Notes under the pieces: model-generated | Database searches by the model: none | The model's input: the letters and a program-made list of their open reading frames with translations, nothing else | Told to the model about the DNA's origin: nothing | Position numbers and translations under genes: made by a program | In this document: positions 27,990 to 35,208 of the stretch, piece by piece | Position numbering within the stretch: position 1 is the stretch's first letter | How the letters are laid out: each line of letters begins with the position of its first letter | Assembly (NCBI GenBank): GCA_031265445.1 | Contig: JAISCQ010000083.1 | Location: forward strand, 1-47,076 | Direction of reading: 5' to 3' | Origin: Bacteroidales bacterium | Lineage (GTDB): Bacteria; Bacteroidota; Bacteroidia; Bacteroidales; UBA4181 | Length of the DNA: 47,076 nucleotides

Positions 27990-27990
27990 T
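27900..27990 (+). repeat. 91-bp direct repeat, copy 2 (3' end of hipA)
   Basis: Copy 2 of the repeat at 26047-26137, again ending exactly at the stop codon plus one base. The two copies bracket the hipBA module, so the module together with one copy has the shape of a cassette that could be gained or lost by homologous recombination. Confidence 0.95.
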
Positions 27991-28107
27991 ATTCTTTCTC
28001 GTGTCATGAAACTTATTGCTTCGGAACTACCGGTAGCAGTGCCAAAAATACTGTATGTTTATATTCTAATGCACATAATTGGACAGATCAAAATTACCCC
28101 GTTAATC

Positions 28108-28403
28108 TTGCGGGTCTCCCTGCTAAACTTACAGGTCTCCCCGCAAATCTTGCGGGTGTCCCCGTTAACTTCGCGGGTGTCCCCGTCAACTTTGCGGGGC
28201 GCCCTGCTAACCTTGCGGGACTCCCCGCTAACTTTGCGGGGTGCCCTTTTATTTCTGCGGGACTTCCTGCTAACTTCGCGGGGCGCCCTGCTATCTTTGC
28301 GGGACGCCCTTTTGTTTCTGCGGGATTTCCTTTTATCTTTGCGGGAAGCCCTGCCGACTTTGCGGGACGTCTTTTTATTTTAGCGGGACGTCCCGCAGGC
28401 ATT
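28108..28403. repeat. Tandem array of 21-bp units downstream of hipA
   Basis: Fourteen copies of a diverged 21-bp unit, consensus roughly TTTGCGGGRCGCCCTGCTAAC. The GCGGG core recurs at 28110, 28131 (degenerate), 28152, 28173, 28194, 28215, 28236, 28257, 28278, 28299, 28320, 28341, 28362 and 28383, without one indel. Both strands are open across it as heptapeptide repeats (for example GRPAKLA on the minus strand), but there is no credible start or family. It fills most of the gap 27990-28498, where I see no gene. Confidence 0.93.
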
Positions 28404-28498
28404 TGCGGAATTACTTATGTGGCCGACCGCGACCGCGAACCGGCGGAAGACGATACGATCCGCATGGCCGCGGAAATATGCGCATGCACCGTATTTTT

Positions 28499-29512
28499 TC
28501 AAAAATACCTTTTAAAGCAGTATCCTGCAAACACAGCCAGCAGCAGGGTTACTGCAAACGCCCAGACATTTACCGCGCGCGATTCGGCTGCAAGCGTATA
28601 ATCATCGGCCAAAAACCGGAAAAGGTTCACCTTCCATGCAAGAACTCCGTCGTTTTGCAGGTCGGTATTGGCGGTGATGATCTTTCCGGGCAGCGTCAGT
28701 TCATACCGGATGTCGAACTTCAGGAGTTCATCAGTCGCCTTTACCCGTTCCTCAAGCATCTGATCCATTTCTGATCCGTTTCCGGCATACAGCTTCGAAA
28801 AGCGGTCAGTGGCAAAATGCCTGTCAAGCATCCGGCAAACGTCGCTGATACCCGGCATTTCGCCCAACTGCTCCTCATGGATCGAAAACAAAGTATCCTT
28901 CACGGAGGAAAGCGGCGGATCGACATTCATATAATGCCGCACCACTTCAAAAGATTCCTCATACAGACTTCGGGAATACCATTTCATGAACTGTTTTTCA
29001 ATATCATCCAGCGCTTCTTTCAATTCCATGCCGCTCATTCCCCGGTAAGCCGACATATCGCCCCGGAGATAAAGCTTTTGCTCGTCCCTGTTGAGGTATC
29101 TGTCCATGGGCACATGCCCCTTTTCGGATACTTCGGGATATAGCGCCGTGAAAGCATAATAAGTATAAAACCACCGGAAACGCTTTTTCAGAGACTCTTC
29201 CGGAGTGGGGAAACGAATATCGCGACGCAGGCCGGAGGACAATTCATCAACCGAATCGAACTTCCTGCCGGCCCTTATATTTTTTTTGACTTTTTCGGAA
29301 AGATGTCCCTTCACAACGGTGTCGGTTTGCGATATTTCCCAGCCCGTATCGAGGTCATACGGGAAAAGGCCGGGTATTGAACCGGCCGTTGTGCGGATTT
29401 CCCTCCGGCACGATCCGTCGCGGTCGACATGGGTGATGATTCTGTAGTTTTCTGAAAAACAGGATGACAGGATGATACTGATGATCCCAAGGATGATTTT
29501 ATTCGTTTTCAT
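28499..29512 (-). CDS. Membrane-anchored lipoprotein of an ECF sigma operon, function unknown
   Basis: A 337-residue protein starting with a lipoprotein signal (IILGIISIILSSC, Cys18). It ends with a hydrophobic segment followed by basic residues (VWAFAVTLLLAVFAGYCFKRYF), so it could be anchored at both ends. The middle has no recognised domain; it is rich in charged and aromatic residues (KKRFRWFYTYYAFTALYPEV). It is the third gene after a sigma factor and a putative anti-sigma factor on the same strand. A surface-stress output or signal-sensing role is possible but not shown. Confidence 0.7.
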   Translation of the reverse strand: MKTNKIILGIISIILSSCFSENYRIITHVDRDGSCRREIRTTAGSIPGLFPYDLDTGWEISQTDTVVKGHLSEKVKKNIRAGRKFDSVDELSSGLRRDIRFPTPEESLKKRFRWFYTYYAFTALYPEVSEKGHVPMDRYLNRDEQKLYLRGDMSAYRGMSGMELKEALDDIEKQFMKWYSRSLYEESFEVVRHYMNVDPPLSSVKDTLFSIHEEQLGEMPGISDVCRMLDRHFATDRFSKLYAGNGSEMDQMLEERVKATDELLKFDIRYELTLPGKIITANTDLQNDGVLAWKVNLFRFLADDYTLAAESRAVNVWAFAVTLLLAVFAGYCFKRYF

Positions 29513-29532
29513 GACATTTCAAATTAAATGAT

Positions 29533-29958
29533 TCAGTAAGAGTTTGCGATTTTGCTGCGGACAAGGAAAGAAGCATACAGCTGTTTTTTTCGTGCAAGCT
29601 GCGTCTCCCTGCTTTTGACTGCATTTTCGACGATTTTTCCCTTTTCCCCGATACTGAGTTCGGTGACCTTTCGCGGATATATTTTTTCGACCGCCGTCCA
29701 TTCGGTTCCCGGATCGTTCTCTGCCGTCGCTGCAGAATATCTCAACGTTTCGCAGGCCAAAAGGCAAACGAGCGCCGAAGCGGCCACGCCCGACATGATC
29801 CCCGAAATGCGCATCGTACGGATTCGCCCGGCCCGGACGGACGTTTGTTCCACCCTTTGCATGATGCGGTCGGCCAACCCGTCGGGATCGTCCAAAACAG
29901 GCTCCGTATTTTTCAGTTTATTGAGTACCAGCCGGTACTTCAGATCTTGACTTTCCAT
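29533..29958 (-). CDS. Putative anti-sigma factor (single membrane segment)
   Basis: A 141-residue protein with a cytoplasmic N-terminal part of about 48 residues (LNKLKNTEPVLDDPDGLADR IMQRVEQ), one membrane segment (about 50-68, ISGIMSGVAASALVCLLACE) and an outer charged C-terminus. The phrase LxDPDxLxxRIMxRV is common in the short anti-sigma-like proteins that follow ECF sigma genes in Bacteroidetes. No zinc motif is seen. It starts 45 bp after the sigma gene stop. Role inferred from topology and position. Confidence 0.6.
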   Translation of the reverse strand: MESQDLKYRLVLNKLKNTEPVLDDPDGLADRIMQRVEQTSVRAGRIRTMRISGIMSGVAASALVCLLACETLRYSAATAENDPGTEWTAVEKIYPRKVTELSIGEKGKIVENAVKSRETQLARKKQLYASFLVRSKIANSY

Positions 29959-30003
29959 TTTATACTTTTATAAGATTACATTTATCCCTTTTCTTTTACT
30001 TCT

Positions 30004-30555
30004 TCACGCTTCACTGATTTTATTCCTGATGTACTGCCTTGCCAGGTAAAGATTGCTTTTGATCTTCGCGCCCGACATTCCCGTAATCTCCCGGACTTCT
30101 TCGAGTTCCAGGCCTTCGATATCCCTGAGCGTGAAAACAAGTCGCTGTTTGGGCGTAAGATCGTGCGTCAGGGCGGTGATCAGTTCTTTCAAATCCCGGT
30201 TGATGACTGACTGTTCGACATCGTCGCCGTCCGGCGTATCCCATTCCGACAGGTCAATGCCTGTACTGAAAGCGCCTTGAGACCGTTTCATCGTGCGGAG
30301 CCGGTCGTAACAAAGGTTACAGGCGATCCTGTACAGCCAGGTCGAAAAACGGGTGTGATTTTGATACCTGTGCAAATGAAGCCAGACCCTGATAAAAGTT
30401 TCCTGCACAATATCCTTTGCCTCATCTTCGCTGCAAAGCAGCCGGAACGCAAGCCGGAACACAAGCGGCCGGCTGGCTTCAACCAGTTGCCTGAATGCAG
30501 CCGTATCGCGCTGTTTGCTTCGTTCAACAAGGTTTTCGATCTTTTCGGAATTCAT
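30004..30555 (-). CDS. ECF-type RNA polymerase sigma factor (minus-strand operon)
   Basis: A 183-residue sigma-70 family factor from the ATG at 30555; the longer frame begins with TTG. Region 2 contains FRLAFRLLCSEDEAKDIVQE and TFIRVWLHLHRYQNHTRFST, then WLYRIACNLCYDRLR. Region 4 is LTPKQRLVFTLRDIEGLELE, EVREITGMSGAKIKSNLYLA. These are textbook ECF segments. It would direct transcription of its own operon and other targets after release from the following anti-sigma candidate. It is divergent from a second ECF sigma gene 135 bp away. Confidence 0.93.
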   Translation of the reverse strand: MNSEKIENLVERSKQRDTAAFRQLVEASRPLVFRLAFRLLCSEDEAKDIVQETFIRVWLHLHRYQNHTRFSTWLYRIACNLCYDRLRTMKRSQGAFSTGIDLSEWDTPDGDDVEQSVINRDLKELITALTHDLTPKQRLVFTLRDIEGLELEEVREITGMSGAKIKSNLYLARQYIRNKISEA

Positions 30556-30623
30556 ACGCCAAAGATGTTTATAATAATGATACGCTGCAAACCCGTTCGG
30601 GTCGAAAATTTTCAAATATTTTT

Positions 30624-30631
30624 TATATTTG
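30624..30631 (+). promoter_or_regulatory. Candidate -7 element between the divergent sigma genes
   Basis: TATATTTG matches TAnnTTTG and lies 60 bp before the + strand sigma gene start at 30691. No -33 TTTG is seen at the right distance, so an alternative sigma factor could also use this region. Confidence 0.35.
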
Positions 30632-30690
30632 ATGCAGCAAAATCAAATTTGCCTCGTCCTTATGATAGATCAAACAAAAGCGCGGCCACG

Positions 30691-31200
30691 ATGACCCTGT
30701 TTCGAAAAGATAAGAAATCTGCGGCATTTCAGCGGGAATTGTACCGACTCCACTACCGGAGGATATACAACACCTGCTTGCGGATCATCGGAAATTCGAT
30801 GGATGCCGAAGAGGCCATGCACGATGTGTTCCTGAAGTTATTTGACCATCTGGATGATTTGCAGGACGAAAAGGCGTTTTATTTGTGGAGCCGGCAGATC
30901 GCCATCCGGACATCGATCGACCGGGCGCGCAGGAAAAAGCCGGTTTTCGAGCAGGTGGACAACCTGCCCATTGTCGACGAGGAACCGGACGAAGAACCGG
31001 TACTGTCCGTTGAAGCCGTCAAGCGCGGACTGGACAGCCTGCCCGACGGCTACCGTATCGTTGTCTCCATGCGCCTGCTCGACGAATGCGAGTTCGAAGA
31101 GATCGCCCGGGCGCTGCAAATCAAGGAATCGACCGTACGCTCGCAATATGTCCGCGGACGCGAAAAATTGGCCGCCCTGTTGAAATCGAAAATTGAATAA
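30691..31200 (+). CDS. ECF-type RNA polymerase sigma factor (plus-strand operon)
   Basis: A 169-residue sigma factor starting at 30691 (MTLFRKDKKSAAFQRELYRL). The frame is open further upstream, but only as the complement of the divergent sigma gene. Region 2 shows RIYNTCLRIIGNSMDAEEAM, HDVFLKLFDHLDDLQDEKAF. Region 4 shows LDSLPDGYRIVVSMRLLDEC, EFEEIARALQIKESTVRSQY. It is quite different from the minus-strand sigma factor, so the pair is not a recent duplication. Its likely anti-sigma partner is encoded by the intact gene at 35040, now 3.8 kb away; only a truncated, fused copy of that gene follows directly. Confidence 0.92.
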   Translation: MTLFRKDKKSAAFQRELYRLHYRRIYNTCLRIIGNSMDAEEAMHDVFLKLFDHLDDLQDEKAFYLWSRQIAIRTSIDRARRKKPVFEQVDNLPIVDEEPDEEPVLSVEAVKRGLDSLPDGYRIVVSMRLLDECEFEEIARALQIKESTVRSQYVRGREKLAALLKSKIE

Positions 31201-31210
31201 TATAATTTTG

Positions 31211-31396
31211 AATATCAATTGAATCTCATGAATCGTTTAGAACAGTATATCCGCGATCACAAAAGCCGTTTCGACGAAGAACCCGCAGCAGGTCATTTCG
31301 GATGGTGGCAACAAAAGATAGACCGCAAACCCGGGCGAATCGTTGCCTTGCGCTGGAGTATCTCCATAGCCGCCTTGATCGCCATCGTGTTATCGG
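31211..31396 (+). repeat. Direct duplication, copy 1 (anti-sigma gene start)
   Basis: The coding part, 31228-31396 (169 bp), matches 35040-35208 with six mismatches; about 17 bp of leader (AATTGAATCTC) are shared as well. Identity ends abruptly after the shared TTATCGG, inside the membrane-helix codons. Confidence 0.93.
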
Positions 31397-32529
31397 CTGG
31401 TGTAGGATGCAGCGGCGGCAAGCAGTCAACAGATGATCTCATCACAGTTGATGTTACGAAAAGTTATTCCCCGAAAAAGGAACTGATTCTTCAGGATTTT
31501 ATGGATGTGGAGTACATTGCACTGGAAACAAAGGATGATTTTTATAATCAAGGTTTTGTGGAAGCCATAGGCAAGGAAATCATACTGGTAAAAAACATAA
31601 AGGACGATGGAAATATTTTTGTTTATGACAGAACAGGGAAAGCCTTAAGGAAGATAAACCGGCTTGGTAGAGGGGGCGAGGAATATGCACATATCTACAG
31701 TATCATTCTGGATGAAGACAACAGCGAAATGTTTGTTAACGACTATTATTCAAGCAAACTCTTCGTGTACGATTTGTATGGAAATTTTAAAAGGAGCATC
31801 GTCTACACCGAAGGCGCCAGATACCTTGATGTATTCGATTATGACCGCGATCATTTGATCTGCTATGATAATTCTATACAAACGAAGGATGGGGAAGCTG
31901 GAAATGATCCATCATGTTATTTCATTCTATCCAAACAGGATGGAAGCATCATCCGGGAAATTAAAATTCCTTTTGAAAAGGTTAAATCACCGATAGCAGC
32001 ATCGGGAGACAGGCAATTTGCTCTATATCCTTCTGCCAATTACCCGATACTTCCTGATCAGGGCCATTGGATACTCAGGGAAGCGTCGTCGGATACTGTG
32101 TACAGATATTCGCCTGACGGTCGCATGAACCCGTTTATTGTGAGAACCCCGTCCATACAATCTATGAGTCCCGAAATATTTCTTTTTCTGACGGTTCTTA
32201 CCGACCGTTATTATTTTATGGAAGCTCTAAAGAAAGGAAACCCTACAACGCGGCAAGGATTTCCGAAAACTTATTTTATGTATGACAGGCAGGAAAAGGC
32301 ATTTTTCGGATATACCGTATACAATGGCGACTATTCAACCAAAAAAGAAATATATATGAATGCCTTAAGGCCTGTAAATCACGAAATAGAATCCTGGCAA
32401 AGGTTAAATGCCGAAGACCTTGTTGAATCATACAGGAAAGGGGAACTGAATGGCAGATTGAAAGAAATTGCCGCGACACTGGATGAAGAATCCAATCCGG
32501 TGATTATGCTGGTAAAGCATAAGAAATGA
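31228..32529 (+). CDS. Chimeric protein: anti-sigma N-terminus fused to 6-bladed beta-propeller
   Basis: A 433-residue fusion starting at ATG 31228 (a TTG nine bases upstream is in frame). Residues 1-56 (MNRLEQYIRDHKSRFDEEPA ... LRWSISIAALIAIVLS) copy the start and membrane segment of the protein at 35040 (about 96% DNA identity to 31396). From about residue 60 (GVGCSGGKQSTDDLITVDVT) it is a 6-bladed propeller lipoprotein of the BF3164-like group, paralogous to the gene at 33832. The fusion point joins the membrane helix of one protein to the lipobox of the other, giving AGVGC, a poor lipobox. Cysteine processing and topology are therefore uncertain. It may be a working chimera, or a relic of recombination. 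Confidence 0.82.
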   Translation: MNRLEQYIRDHKSRFDEEPAAGHFGWWQQKIDRKPGRIVALRWSISIAALIAIVLSAGVGCSGGKQSTDDLITVDVTKSYSPKKELILQDFMDVEYIALETKDDFYNQGFVEAIGKEIILVKNIKDDGNIFVYDRTGKALRKINRLGRGGEEYAHIYSIILDEDNSEMFVNDYYSSKLFVYDLYGNFKRSIVYTEGARYLDVFDYDRDHLICYDNSIQTKDGEAGNDPSCYFILSKQDGSIIREIKIPFEKVKSPIAASGDRQFALYPSANYPILPDQGHWILREASSDTVYRYSPDGRMNPFIVRTPSIQSMSPEIFLFLTVLTDRYYFMEALKKGNPTTRQGFPKTYFMYDRQEKAFFGYTVYNGDYSTKKEIYMNALRPVNHEIESWQRLNAEDLVESYRKGELNGRLKEIAATLDEESNPVIMLVKHKK

Positions 32530-32699
32530 ACATAGCACACAAGGAAGTTGAAGAAGGTAAATCATGGTTCCGTACCCGTAATCAGGCGCCATGCAATGAT
32601 TGTGTTTATCAATGGCTTTGCCCTCCGCCATCCAATTATGAAATAGCCATCGGGTATCCTAGTCTTTGTCATGTTAAGCATCTATCAAATTGTGATTAA
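32526..32699 (+). CDS. 57-residue Cys-rich SPASM-like ORF, likely detached tail of a pseudo-rSAM peptide-maturation protein
   Basis: A small ORF that starts inside the propeller stop (ATGA overlap) and encodes five cysteines in the pattern CX2CX5CX15CX7C (Cys23, 26, 32, 48, 56). Its core CNDCVYQWLCPPPSNYE followed by LCHV strongly resembles the C-terminal signature I recall for pseudo-radical-SAM/SPASM proteins of the GG-Bacteroidales peptide systems (TIGR04150-like); this is from memory, not from a search. A full protein would be several hundred residues long, so this is either a broken remnant or a stand-alone iron-sulfur/zinc mini-protein. The paralogous propeller gene at 33832 has no such tail. 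No precursor peptide is visible nearby. Confidence 0.55.
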   Translation: MNIAHKEVEEGKSWFRTRNQAPCNDCVYQWLCPPPSNYEIAIGYPSLCHVKHLSNCD

Positions 32700-32741
32700 T
32701 TTCTTGGTTATAAGTGCTCAGCAATTTAATTTTTATTCATA

Positions 32742-33752
32742 ATGAAAAAAGTTGTTATATTGATAGTTGTCGTCCTTGTGGGGAGTCTTTTTTTCTTGTT
32801 TGGGCATCGGGGAAAATATTTTACACATGTAGGTTTTACTGAAGGGACAATCTACAAAATCGTCTATGAAAGTCCAAAAAAAAATAATTACGAAAAAGAA
32901 ATCGTTCAACTGCTTCATGATTTCAATGCTTCGCTGTCCACATATATTTCGAATTCTTTGATTTCGCGTATTAACCAAAATGATTCGACCGCAGTGGTTG
33001 ATGATTATTTCCGTATCGTATTCGACAAGTCGGTGGAAATAAATAAAGCTTCGGGTGGAATTTTCGATATCACTATTGCGCCGATTGTTAATCTGTGGGG
33101 TTTCGGTTTTACTCACGAAACTCCCGATTTTGATCCCGGAAAGATAGACAGTTTGTTGCAATTTGTGGGAATGGAAAAAATCCATATTGAAGGAAACAGG
33201 GCGATAAAAGATTTACCCGGTGTAATGCTCGACGTAAATGCAATTGCCAAAGGTTATTCGTCGGATGTGGTTGCCGATTTCTTGAGAAGAAAAGGTTGTC
33301 GTAATTATTTAATAAATATTGGTGGTGAAATTGTGGCGCGAGGCGTAAATGATTCCAGCAAAGTTTGGCGCATAGGTGTCGACCGGCCTGACGATAACGC
33401 CGTTCCGGGCGAAGCGCTTAAAGCCGTTATGCCGCTTAACAATAAGGCTTTGGCCACATCGGGCAATTATCGCCGTTTTTTCGAAATGGAAGGTATGAGA
33501 TACGCTCATACTATTGATGTCAAAACAGGGTATCCCGTTCGTCATAATTTGCTAAGCGCCACGATAATAGCCGAAGATTGCATGACTGCAGATGCATGGG
33601 CTACTGTGTGCATGGCGTCTGGATTGAATAAAAGTATCGAATTGCTCGGACGACATCCCGAACTTGAGGGGTTACTCATATACAGTGACAAGGCAGGAAA
33701 TTACAAGGTATATCTGACCAACGGAATGCAGGATGTAATCTTGTTAGAATGA
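32742..33752 (+). CDS. apbE: FAD:protein FMN transferase (ApbE family)
   Basis: A 336-residue enzyme that moves FMN from FAD to a Thr/Ser of exported or membrane redox proteins, using magnesium. An N-terminal membrane anchor (VVILIVVVLVGSLFFLFG) places it in the periplasm. Family motifs: SGGIFDITIAPIVNLWGFG, LDVNAIAKGYSSDVVADFL, NYLINIGGEIVARG, NNKALATSGNYRRFF, and the metal site AHTIDVKTGYP followed by SATIIAEDCMTADAWATVCM. Length is normal and all key blocks are present. No flavoprotein target (Nqr, Rnf, FMN-binding domain) is in the window. The gene is visibly more AT-rich than its sigma and anti-sigma neighbours and lies inside the duplicated segment, which suggests it came in with the rearrangement. 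Confidence 0.95.
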   Translation: MKKVVILIVVVLVGSLFFLFGHRGKYFTHVGFTEGTIYKIVYESPKKNNYEKEIVQLLHDFNASLSTYISNSLISRINQNDSTAVVDDYFRIVFDKSVEINKASGGIFDITIAPIVNLWGFGFTHETPDFDPGKIDSLLQFVGMEKIHIEGNRAIKDLPGVMLDVNAIAKGYSSDVVADFLRRKGCRNYLINIGGEIVARGVNDSSKVWRIGVDRPDDNAVPGEALKAVMPLNNKALATSGNYRRFFEMEGMRYAHTIDVKTGYPVRHNLLSATIIAEDCMTADAWATVCMASGLNKSIELLGRHPELEGLLIYSDKAGNYKVYLTNGMQDVILLE

Positions 33753-33831
33753 GTACCTCAAAATGTTGTGAAGCCTGATAAAATAATTCATGAGAGATAG
33801 TCTTTTCAACCTCTATGACGATATAATAGAC

Positions 33832-34995
33832 ATGAAAAAAGTAATTTTTATTTTAACAATATCCTTCATAGTGCTATCAGATAGCAGAGGACAAAAACAA
33901 ACAGGCAACAGTGATCTTATCAAAGTTGATGTCAGGAAAAATTATTCTCAAAAAAGGGAACTGATTCTTCAGGATTTTATGGATGTGGAGTACATTGCAC
34001 TGGAAACGAAAGATGATTTTTATAATCAAGGTGTTGTGATGGATGTAGGCAAAGAAGTCATCATAGTAAAAAACCGAATTAATGACGGGGATATTTTTGT
34101 TTATAGCAGAACAGGGAAAGCCTTAAGAAAGATAAACCGCATGGGGAAAGGTCCCGAAGAATATATTCTTAATTATGGAATAACCCTGGATGAAGGTAAC
34201 GGAGAAATGTTTATCAACGACATGCCTGCAAAAAAAATCTTAGTATATGACTTATACGGAAAATTTAAAAGAGTTTTTAAACACAAAGTCGACAGTAAGT
34301 CGTACTTTTCCGATATATTCAATTATGACGGGGATCATCTGATTTGCTATGATCAGTTCAATGAAGAAATACCATTTGTTCTCATATCCAAACAGGATGG
34401 CAGTATAACCAAAGAAATCAAAATTCCGTTTAATAATAAGAAGTCTTTAGTACATCATTTTAGAGATGGAGAAATTATTAATACTGTGACTCCGGGTCCT
34501 TATCGTAAACTAATTACATTCAAAGGCAATTGGATGCTTTCAGAAATTTCGGCAGATACAGTATACACATTTTTTCCGGATTACAGTTTGCGTCCGTTTC
34601 TCGTAAGAACTCCCTCTGTCCAGTCCATGGACCCGGAGGTAATGCTTCATTTGAGGTTTTTTTCCGACCGTTACATTTTCATGGAAACGGTGAAAAATGT
34701 ATTTGACTTTAATAACCGCAAAGGATTTCCGAAAGCTTTTTTTATGTATGACAGGCAGGAGAAAGCCTTTTTTGAATATAATGTTTACAATGGCGACTAT
34801 TCAACCAAAAAGGAAATATACATGAATGCTTTAAGGCCTGTAAATCACGAAATCGAATCCTGGCAAAGTTTAGATGCCGAAGACCTTGTTGAATCTTATA
34901 AAAAAGGGGAACTGAAAGGCAGATTGAAAGAAATTGCTGCGACACTGGAAGAAGAATCCAATCCGGTGATTATGCTGGTAAAACATAAGAAATAG
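33832..34995 (+). CDS. 6-bladed beta-propeller protein (BF3164-like), intact paralogue
   Basis: A 387-residue exported protein from the ATG at 33832 (MKKVIFILTISFIVLSDSRG); an ATG at 33790 adds 14 residues before the signal. It has no lipobox Cys, unlike typical family members. The propeller repeats are recognisable as strand pairs with IFVYSRTGKALRKINRMGKG, EMFINDMPAKKILVYDLYGK and DTVYTFFPDYSLRPFLVRTP. It is about 60% identical to the propeller half of the chimeric gene at 31228, but far closer at both ends than in the middle. These proteins are abundant in Bacteroidales, often next to ECF sigma or peptide-maturation genes. Their function is unknown. Confidence 0.8.
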   Translation: MKKVIFILTISFIVLSDSRGQKQTGNSDLIKVDVRKNYSQKRELILQDFMDVEYIALETKDDFYNQGVVMDVGKEVIIVKNRINDGDIFVYSRTGKALRKINRMGKGPEEYILNYGITLDEGNGEMFINDMPAKKILVYDLYGKFKRVFKHKVDSKSYFSDIFNYDGDHLICYDQFNEEIPFVLISKQDGSITKEIKIPFNNKKSLVHHFRDGEIINTVTPGPYRKLITFKGNWMLSEISADTVYTFFPDYSLRPFLVRTPSVQSMDPEVMLHLRFFSDRYIFMETVKNVFDFNNRKGFPKAFFMYDRQEKAFFEYNVYNGDYSTKKEIYMNALRPVNHEIESWQSLDAEDLVESYKKGELKGRLKEIAATLEEESNPVIMLVKHKK

Positions 34996-35021
34996 AATCG
35001 AATTTTGAATAATATAATATT

Positions 35022-35208
35022 GAATCTCAATTGAATCTCATGAATCGTTTAGAACAGTATATCCGCGATCACAAAAGCCGTTTCGACGAGGAGCCCGCAG
35101 CAGGTCATTTCGAACGGTGGCAACAAAAGATAGACCGCAAACCCGGGCGAATCGTTGCCTTGCGCTGGAGTGTCTCCATAGCCGCCTCGATCGCCATCGT
35201 GTTATCGG
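35022..35208 (+). repeat. Direct duplication, copy 2 (intact anti-sigma gene start)
   Basis: The counterpart of 31211-31396. The two copies are in direct orientation and bracket about 3.6 kb holding the propellers, the Cys-rich ORF and apbE. Confidence 0.93.

Noticed and set aside
26047-27990. Insertion sequence flanked by target duplications
   Set aside because: No transposase lies between the 91-bp repeats and the repeats are coding ends of two toxin genes, too long for an IS target duplication.
28006-28402. Long open frames on both strands across the GC-rich 21-bp array (125 and 102 residues)
   Set aside because: They are open only because the repeat period is a multiple of three; there is no ribosome-binding site, no family and no start that fits. 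Treated as a repeat array.
30277-30690. N-terminal extension of the + strand sigma factor
   Set aside because: The extension is the antisense of the divergent sigma gene; the sigma-2 domain begins just after the ATG at 30691.
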